Part shown: in pieces, positions 58,572 to 64,000 of the stretch
How the letters are laid out: the number at the start of each line of letters is the position of its first letter
Position numbering within the stretch: position 1 is the stretch's first letter
NCBI GenBank assembly: GCA_963733845.1
Contig: CAVTEM010000007.1
Location: 186,001-250,000, forward strand
DNA: 64,000 nt
Direction of reading: 5' to 3'
Source: DATFQE01 sp963733845
Lineage (GTDB): Bacteria > Actinomycetota > Thermoleophilia > Gaiellales > Gaiellaceae
The notes under the pieces: model-generated
Database searches by the model: none
Seen by the model: only the letters and a program-made list of their open reading frames with translations
What the model was told of the DNA's origin: nothing
Program-made: the position numbers and the translations under genes

Positions 58572-58859
58572 ATGAGATACCAAGACCGGAGTGCATTCGA
58601 ACGCCTCCGTGAACGGATCGCAGGAGCCGAGAACGGCTGGTTCTTTTCTCAGATCGCCGAGCGCGTCGCGACCCGGCGCCAGGAGCTCGGCCTCTCCCAG
58701 AACCAGCTCGCACAGCTGACCGGCACGACCCAGTCGGCGATCGCCAGGCTCGAAGCCGGCGGACGGCCGCCGCGGATCGACACCTTGCTCAAGATCGCCG
58801 AGGCCCTCCAGTGCGACCTCGTGGTCGACCTGAAGCCCCGGCCCGGAGGAGGAACCTGA
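58572..58859 (+). CDS. XRE-family HTH regulator
   Basis: A 95-residue regulator with one Cro/C1-type HTH in the second half: RRQELGLSQNQLAQLTGTTQ then SAIARLEAGGRPPRIDTLLK. It lies downstream of a 40-residue helical N-terminus (AFERLRERIAGAENGWFFSQ). The sequence resembles the antitoxin half of HigBA-type pairs, but no toxin reading frame lies upstream or downstream; the N-terminal segment may bind a partner. Preceded by a consensus promoter holding an operator, so autorepression is expected. The next gene, DUF2339, starts two bases after the stop. Confidence 0.88.
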   Translation: MRYQDRSAFERLRERIAGAENGWFFSQIAERVATRRQELGLSQNQLAQLTGTTQSAIARLEAGGRPPRIDTLLKIAEALQCDLVVDLKPRPGGGT

Positions 58860-58860
58860 C

Positions 58861-61569
58861 GTGCAAGTGCTCGCCCAACTAGACGACATCGAGCGCCGCC
58901 TCAGTTCTCTTCAGACCGAAGTTCAGGAGCTCCGCGCCACGCTGCTCGCGCCGGAGCGCCCCGCTCCCGAGCCCCCTCCTACCCCGCCGGTGGCTGCGGC
59001 AGCCAGCCAGCGGGCCGCCCGGCCGGCGGCCGAGCCTTCGCCTCCACCTCCGTCCACCCCGCGTGAGCCCCGCCCATGGGAACGCGAGCTGACGCTGCCG
59101 CAGGTCGAGCTCGCCGACGTGCTGGGCGCCCGCGCGCTCGCCTGGGCCGGTGGGATCGTGACGCTGCTCGGCGTCGTCTTCTTCTTCGTCCTCGCGGTCA
59201 ACCGGGGCTGGATCGGCCCCGCCGAACGCGTCGGCCTCGGCGCGCTCGCCTCGCTGCTCCTGTTCGGCGGCGGCCTGCTCGTGCGGCACCGCTACGGGCA
59301 GCTTCACTCGGCGGTGGCCGCGGTCGGCGCGGGGATCGCGGGCGGCTACGCGACGCTGCTCGCCGCCGCGGCCATGTACGGCCTCGTCCCCGACCTGGCC
59401 GCGCTCGCGATCGCCGCAGGGATCGCGGCCCTCGGCACGGCGGTCGCCCTCTACTGGAACTCCGAGACCGTCGCCTCGCTCGGGCTCGTGGGTGCAACGC
59501 TCGTTCCGGTTGCGTACGCCTTCGACGCCGGGATCGACACGCTCGGGACCGCGTTCGCCGGAGTGATGTTCGCGGCCACGGCCGTGGTGGCCGTTCGCCG
59601 CCGCTGGGACGTCCTGCTCGCGATCGGAGCCGTGGCCGCGATCCCGCAGGTGCTCTGGCTCGCCGCCGACCTCGGCGGGGATGCGTCTGCGACCGACGTC
59701 GCCCTGGTCGGCGCCTTCTGGCTGCTCGTGCTCGCGGCCGGGCTCGCCCGGCGGGAGGCACGGGAAGGCAAGCCGGAGTCGCTCTCGACCAGCCTGATCC
59801 TCGCCTCGCTGCTCGTGGCCGGGATCTCCTCGCGTGCGCTCTTCGAGGGGGATGTCTCCGGTCTCGACCGCGAAGGGGTCGCCTTCGCGGGCGTCGGCCT
59901 GACCTACCTCGTGCTCGCGGCCGCCTGGTTCAGGCGCGACCGCGACCTCTCGGCCCTCCTCGGCGCGATCGGGCTCGCGGCCGGTGCGGTCGCCACGGGC
60001 CAGCTGCTCGACCAGGGCACGCTCGCGATCGCCTTCGCGGCGGAAGCGGCGCTGCTGGCGTGGGTCGCCTACCGACTCGTCGAGGCGCGCTACGGCTTCC
60101 TCTCCCTCGGTTACCTCACATTGGCCGTCGGCCACGTGCTCTACCTGGACGCACCGCCGCGCGAGCTGTTCGTCGCCACCGACCGGCTCGGCGCCGACGC
60201 GGCCGTAGCGGCGGTCGCAGGCCTGGCGAGCCTGGTCGTCGCCTACTACGCGCCACGCTGGAAGCGGGCGAGCGAGGCCGACCCGGACGGGTTCATGGAC
60301 GACCTCGTGACCGACCTCGTCGGCGCCGGCCGCTCGATCGCTCTCGTCGGCATCGGCGTGGGCGCCACACTGCTCGTGCACGCGGCGTCGCTGGCCCTGC
60401 TTCGTGTCGGTGTCGCCGCCGGCTCGTTCGACTGGGCCGAAGTGGCCGTCACCGCACTGTGGGGCGTCGTCGCCGCGGCCGCGCTCGTCGCGGGCCGCCG
60501 CTGGAACGCGGCGGAGGTGTACGGGCTCGCGTGGGCTCTCGCGGCGGTCACGAAGCTGGTCGTCCACGACACGACGCAACTGACCGACCAGCAGGCCGGC
60601 GTCGCCGCGCTCGCGCTCGCCTCCGCGCTGGTCTTCGCGGCCGTTCTCGGGCGGGCCCCGCTCGCGATCGGCCTCCCGCCCGTCGCGGCCGTGATCGGCG
60701 GAGGCGGAGCGGTCGCCGTCGGCTCTTCGGCCACGATCGACGGCTTCTTCCTGCTGGCCGTCGCCGCCCCGTTCGCGGGCCTCGCCGCCCTGCGTTGGAA
60801 CGATCGCTCGCTCTCGACGTCGCTCTGGGCCTCCTCACTCGCCCTCGGCCTGGTCGCGTCCGAGCGCCTGCTCGACCACACCGCGCTCGTGGCGGCGTGG
60901 GCCGTCGCCGCGGCGGTGCTCGCCCTGCTCGCCGAGCTCGAAAGGGAGCGGCGCCTCCAGCTCGCGTCGTATGCGTTCGCCGGCCTCTCGCTCTGGTACG
61001 CCCTCACCGTCCTCGCGCCCCCGGCCGAGCTGTTCGAGAAGTTCGAATCGCCCGCCGACGGCGTTCCCGCAGTGCTGCTCGCCCTCGCCGCGCTCGTGGC
61101 CGTGACCAGGCGCGTCTGGGACGCTCCGGCGCGCGACGGGCTCGACGAGGCGCTCGCGGAAGCGCAGGAGAGGGCGCTGAGGCCCGCAATGTGGGCCGGA
61201 GCGCTCCTCGCTCTCTACGCCGCCTCGCTGGCGCTGCTCGGCTTCTCACAGGAGCTCGGTTCAGACGTCGACGCGGCGTTCCAGCGCGGGCACACGGCGA
61301 TCAGCGCACTCTGGGGGACGATCGGGCTGGTCGCGCTCTACCTCGGCCTCAAGCGCGGATCGTCTTCACTCCGCCTGGCCGGGTTCGTGCTCTTCGGCGT
61401 CAGCCTCGTCAAGATCTTCCTGTACGACCTGAGCCGGCTGAGCTCCGTGACCAGGGCGCTCTCGTTCCTCGCGGTCGGCGCCGTGCTCCTTCTGGCCGGC
61501 TTCTTCTACCAGCGGCTTGCGGACGTCTCCGCACCGCAGCGGCAGGTGGGCGCTCCCGACGGAAACTAG
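58861..61569 (+). CDS. DUF2339 giant membrane protein
   Basis: A 902-residue membrane protein of the DUF2339 family. A short N-terminal coiled coil (LAQLDDIERRLSSLQTEVQE) and a Pro/Ala linker (about 33-75) lead into roughly 25 hydrophobic helices that fill residues 95-885. The family mark WAGGIVTLLGVVFFFVLAVN opens the membrane part. Ends in a short cytoplasmic tail. The function of DUF2339 is not established. GTG 58861 is two bases after the XRE stop, so the two form one unit. The stop overlaps that of the convergent gene. Confidence 0.88.
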   Translation: MQVLAQLDDIERRLSSLQTEVQELRATLLAPERPAPEPPPTPPVAAAASQRAARPAAEPSPPPPSTPREPRPWERELTLPQVELADVLGARALAWAGGIVTLLGVVFFFVLAVNRGWIGPAERVGLGALASLLLFGGGLLVRHRYGQLHSAVAAVGAGIAGGYATLLAAAAMYGLVPDLAALAIAAGIAALGTAVALYWNSETVASLGLVGATLVPVAYAFDAGIDTLGTAFAGVMFAATAVVAVRRRWDVLLAIGAVAAIPQVLWLAADLGGDASATDVALVGAFWLLVLAAGLARREAREGKPESLSTSLILASLLVAGISSRALFEGDVSGLDREGVAFAGVGLTYLVLAAAWFRRDRDLSALLGAIGLAAGAVATGQLLDQGTLAIAFAAEAALLAWVAYRLVEARYGFLSLGYLTLAVGHVLYLDAPPRELFVATDRLGADAAVAAVAGLASLVVAYYAPRWKRASEADPDGFMDDLVTDLVGAGRSIALVGIGVGATLLVHAASLALLRVGVAAGSFDWAEVAVTALWGVVAAAALVAGRRWNAAEVYGLAWALAAVTKLVVHDTTQLTDQQAGVAALALASALVFAAVLGRAPLAIGLPPVAAVIGGGGAVAVGSSATIDGFFLLAVAAPFAGLAALRWNDRSLSTSLWASSLALGLVASERLLDHTALVAAWAVAAAVLALLAELERERRLQLASYAFAGLSLWYALTVLAPPAELFEKFESPADGVPAVLLALAALVAVTRRVWDAPARDGLDEALAEAQERALRPAMWAGALLALYAASLALLGFSQELGSDVDAAFQRGHTAISALWGTIGLVALYLGLKRGSSSLRLAGFVLFGVSLVKIFLYDLSRLSSVTRALSFLAVGAVLLLAGFFYQRLADVSAPQRQVGAPDGN

Positions 61570-62395
61570 TGGACGAGGTAGGGGGCGCAGCTGCGCGCTG
61601 CGTTCCCTGCCCGGTCCCAGGCGGTGAAGCACAGGCGGTAGGCGCCGGCTCTGAGGCCGCGCGGGAGCGGACGGTTGCTGGAGAGCGTCTGCCGGCGCTC
61701 CCAGACGACGGGCCGAAACGGCGAGGAAGCGCGGGTCACCTCGCGCCCGCGTCGCAGGAGGGTGGCTCGCAGGCGCGCGACCCCTCCGTTGTCGCTGACC
61801 CTGGCTGAGAAGAACGCGGTCTTGCCCCGCTGCGCGACGCCCGCGAGGGCCCGCACGTGCGGCTTCACGCGGTCGGTGAGCTCGGGCCCGCCGCGCCTGA
61901 TCGCGACGAACGACCACGTTGCGCTCGTCGCCTGAGCGGCGCCCGTCATGCTGACGCGCCAGTAGTAGCGGCCCGCGTACAGGCGGTTCGCCCGGAAGCT
62001 GCTCTTGCAGCCGGGGCTCCGGACCTTGCACGAGAACGTGTTCTCGGAAGCGTTCTGCGTCAGCTCGGGATCCGTGGCAACGCGGACCGTCAGCAGGACG
62101 GTGCCGCGGGAGGGAGCGTCGCCCCAGTCGGTCCTCCAGCCGAAGGCGACGCCGGCGCCGGCGGCACCCGAGTAGACCACGGTCGCCCCGTCGACCGGCG
62201 TGACCAGGCTGATCTGAGGTGCTGTGCCTGCACGACGCGGCCGGCGGCGGCGGCCGAGAGGACGAGCGCGACGAGCGCGACGACGAAGACGAGGGCAGCG
62301 GAACGCAAGACCCTCGTTGAATCGGCGCGAGGTGCCGCGCCGCTTGATCCCCCGTTCGCGGACGAGACGAGTAGAAGGAGGGAGCGGCGCCGCAC
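61566..62395 (-). CDS. Exported Fn3-like beta-sandwich protein (frame change near 62215)
   Basis: A secreted or anchored protein. The N-terminal hydrophobic segment (SAALVFVVALVALVLSAAAA) is read from GTG 62395. The mature part continues one frame over from about 62215 (PQISLVTPVDGATVVYSGAA). It has two beta-sandwich units: GVAFGWRTDWGDAP to TSATWSFVAIR with a Cys pair (TFSCK, SPGCK), and VARLRATLLRRGREVTRASS to YRLCFTAWDRAGNAARSCAP, both like Fn3/invasin-type repeats. No catalytic motif. Stop overlaps the DUF2339 stop. Confidence 0.62.
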
Positions 62396-62447
62396 GTCCT
62401 CACAGTAGACGCGGCGCGGCTCCTTTCGATCCCCGTGAAGGGTGAGT

Positions 62448-62891
62448 TCAGGCGGTGGCCGCCTCCGGCGCCTCGGGCTCCGGAGCCGCCGAGCCGACGG
62501 CCTTCCAGGTGCTGTTGAGCCCGCTCTGCATGTAGGCGTAGAACGCGGGCGAGAAGACGATGATCAGGACGAGCCCGATCCAGCCGTTGATCGGGTCCTG
62601 GCCGGCAAGCCGCTGTGAGGCCTGAACGCGCTTGAAGCCGCGCACAATCGAGATGATCGCCGGGACGATGATCAGCGCGCCGAGCGTGATCGCGAGCACC
62701 GAGGTGCCCGGGCTCGTGCCGAGCTCGTCGGTGTTCTTCGACTTGCCGTAGTCCCGCAACTCGCGGTGGATGAAGTACCACCAGAACCACAGGTAGATGC
62801 CGAGCGTGATGATCGCGAACACCGGGACGGCAATGATGTTCCGGATCTTCGCGGTCGAGCCGACGCTGGGAATCTGGATCTCCTGAGCCAT
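62448..62891 (-). CDS. DUF4234 membrane protein
   Basis: A 147-residue membrane protein with the DUF4234 pattern: AKIRNIIAVPVFAIITLGIY LWFWWYFIHRELRDYGK at the start, then three further helices (LAITLGALIIVPAIISIVRG, NGWIGLVLIIVFSPAFYAYM) and a Gly-rich tail. The ITLGIYxxxWxY motif is diagnostic of the family, whose function is unknown. ATG 62891 has GGAGGCGCG upstream and matches the family start. Confidence 0.85.
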   Translation of the reverse strand: MAQEIQIPSVGSTAKIRNIIAVPVFAIITLGIYLWFWWYFIHRELRDYGKSKNTDELGTSPGTSVLAITLGALIIVPAIISIVRGFKRVQASQRLAGQDPINGWIGLVLIIVFSPAFYAYMQSGLNSTWKAVGSAAPEPEAPEAATA

Positions 62892-62995
62892 CGCGCCTCC
62901 TCCGAAGTGAACTCGTCGGGCGATCGTCCTACGGCAGGGTGTCGAACGCAAGAGCGCCTTGCGGCGATCATGCCGCAAGTCATAGGCTCGGAGAC

Positions 62996-64000
62996 GTGCA
63001 CGGCCGCCAGCACGACGCCGAGCAGGCCGAGGTGACCGCGAAGAAGCAGCCGCGTCCGGGCCGCGCGGACCACGCCGTCCTGGCGCTGCAGCGGGATGCC
63101 GGGAACGCCGCCGTCACACGGATGCTCCAGCGCGACGACGTGCCCTTCAGCCAAGTGCGGCCCGGCTCGCAGCTCGGTATGCGGCCTACCCCACCGAGCG
63201 TCCTGGACTACGCGCCCGCCAGTGCGCCCGAGCACGGCGCGGCCGTCACGGCCGTCGTCGACTGGTTCCGCGCCGCGGCCGCGGAGATCACGAGCGGCCG
63301 CTCCGTCGGCTTCTTCCAGTCCGTCCCCGAGCTCGTGAAGGCGGCGCGCGAGCTGACGTGGAAGGTCGACGGGAAGACCGGAAAGGTCGGCGACCAGATG
63401 AACGCCGGCGCGGTCGAGACGTTGCTCCGCGAGGAGGCCAAGACGAGGGGCGTCCGCCTGCTCGAGCACCGGTCGCTGACCGACAAGGCCGGGGCGCGCT
63501 CGGAGGCGCTGGCGCTCATGGAGTTGCTCGGACGCATCCCGACCGAGGTCGAGTTCGGAGGCCAGGGCGCGAAGCTCGTCGTCTCGATCGCCGGCAAGGT
63601 CACCGGCGAGGTCGGCGGTGGCAGCGGCGGCGCCAAGCTGAAGGTCGAGGGCTCGGCGGAGGGCGGCGAGGCGACCTACACGCCGCCCGGCAGCACGACG
63701 AAGGTCGGCGTGAAGGGCGGGCCCGAAGGCGCCGGCGCGTCGATCATGTACGGCGGCAACAAGGTCAGCATCGACGTCACCGACAAGCAGGTGAAGGCCG
63801 AGGTGAAGGCGGGCGACCTGCTGACCGTCAAGGGCAGCGCGGGCACGAACAAGGACGGCGCCTTCGCGTGGCGGGCGGACATCCAGATCGGCACGCTCGG
63901 CAAGATCGCGACGGTCGAGGACATCGTCAAGCTGATGGTCGGCGCGCAGGACACGTTCGGGAAGGCGGCCGGCGACCTCTCCAAGGGCCTGGGCGTGGAC
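62996..64000 (+). CDS. Protein with LQRxAGNxAV motif, eCIS-associated type, C-terminus beyond the window
   Basis: The first 335 codons of a larger protein. From GTG 62996 a charged leader is followed at residues 31-44 by LQRDAGNAAVTRML. This LQRxAGNxAVxxLL motif is found in proteins linked to extracellular contractile injection systems and in DUF4157-type effectors. The stretch to about residue 215 is helical. Then come Gly/Lys-rich beta repeats (GKVTGEVGGGSGGAKLKVEG, TTKVGVKGGPEG, DKQVKAEVKAG), a possible adhesive or pore-forming fold. No injection-system structural genes lie in the window. Role (effector, toxin or adhesin) is inference only. Confidence 0.6.
   Translation, partial: MHGRQHDAEQAEVTAKKQPRPGRADHAVLALQRDAGNAAVTRMLQRDDVPFSQVRPGSQLGMRPTPPSVLDYAPASAPEHGAAVTAVVDWFRAAAAEITSGRSVGFFQSVPELVKAARELTWKVDGKTGKVGDQMNAGAVETLLREEAKTRGVRLLEHRSLTDKAGARSEALALMELLGRIPTEVEFGGQGAKLVVSIAGKVTGEVGGGSGGAKLKVEGSAEGGEATYTPPGSTTKVGVKGGPEGAGASIMYGGNKVSIDVTDKQVKAEVKAGDLLTVKGSAGTNKDGAFAWRADIQIGTLGKIATVEDIVKLMVGAQDTFGKAAGDLSKGLGVD

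Noticed and set aside
58572..58859. HigBA-type toxin-antitoxin system
   Set aside because: The XRE protein resembles HigA but no small toxin gene lies next to it.

Overview
The window is a GC-rich chromosomal segment with almost no intergenic space, long antisense shadow frames and frequent GTG/TTG starts. The gene set fits the phylum Actinomycetota: ThyX, FolE2, two RpoD-type sigma factors, an ECF sigma with an RskA-type anti-sigma, a Tad/Flp pilus locus, DUF2339, DUF4234, LtrA and CHRD proteins. My best guess, from gene content alone, is a deep Thermoleophilia-like lineage (Gaiellales/Solirubrobacterales). There is no rRNA, tRNA, CRISPR array, prophage or transposase that I can recognise.

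Layout. 1-7.1 kb: 3'-truncated LuxR-type ATPase regulator, an alpha-methylacyl-CoA racemase-like CoA transferase, a LacI repressor divergent from a secreted GH6 cellulase with two LacI-type palindromes between them, a 14-TM drug exporter and a small CMD-family protein. 7.1-13.6 kb: an MMPL exporter coupled to a VOC protein, an unknown protein, an aldo/keto reductase, LtrA and a LysR regulator. 13.9-22.3 kb: an orphan family-5 solute-binding protein, two RpoD-family sigma factors, a CHRD protein and a four-gene polar amino-acid ABC operon between the sigma factors. 22.4-27 kb: asparaginase, Fpg glycosylase, palindromic repeats, a small unknown protein, an orphan histidine kinase, FolE2 and PlsY. 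27-33.7 kb: superoxide dismutase, a cupredoxin-like exported protein divergent from an ECF sigma/anti-sigma pair, ThyX, DUF72, a methyltransferase and an epimerase. 33.7-39.2 kb: a MacB-like ABC exporter, DUF192 and an anchored M15-like peptidase. 39.6-49.1 kb: a complete-looking Tad pilus operon (flp, tadE, tadG, cpaB, cpaE, cpaF, VWA-tadB, tadC) ending in a long coiled-coil gene and a terminator. 49.4-64 kb: secreted proteins, a FIST protein, a glycoside hydrolase, Lon, an HxlR regulator, aconitase, an XRE regulator with its operator inside a consensus promoter, DUF2339, DUF4234 and, at the edge, a protein with the LQRxAGNxAV motif seen around contractile injection systems.

Most distinctive are (i) the pilus operon, which carries a VWA-TadB fusion and a terminal cytoplasmic coiled-coil protein, and (ii) the XRE control region. 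An important caveat is that at least a dozen otherwise intact genes change reading frame once or more, on both strands and mostly in G/C-rich runs. This looks like indel error in the assembly rather than gene decay, so for those genes the outer boundaries are given and the frame change is noted.
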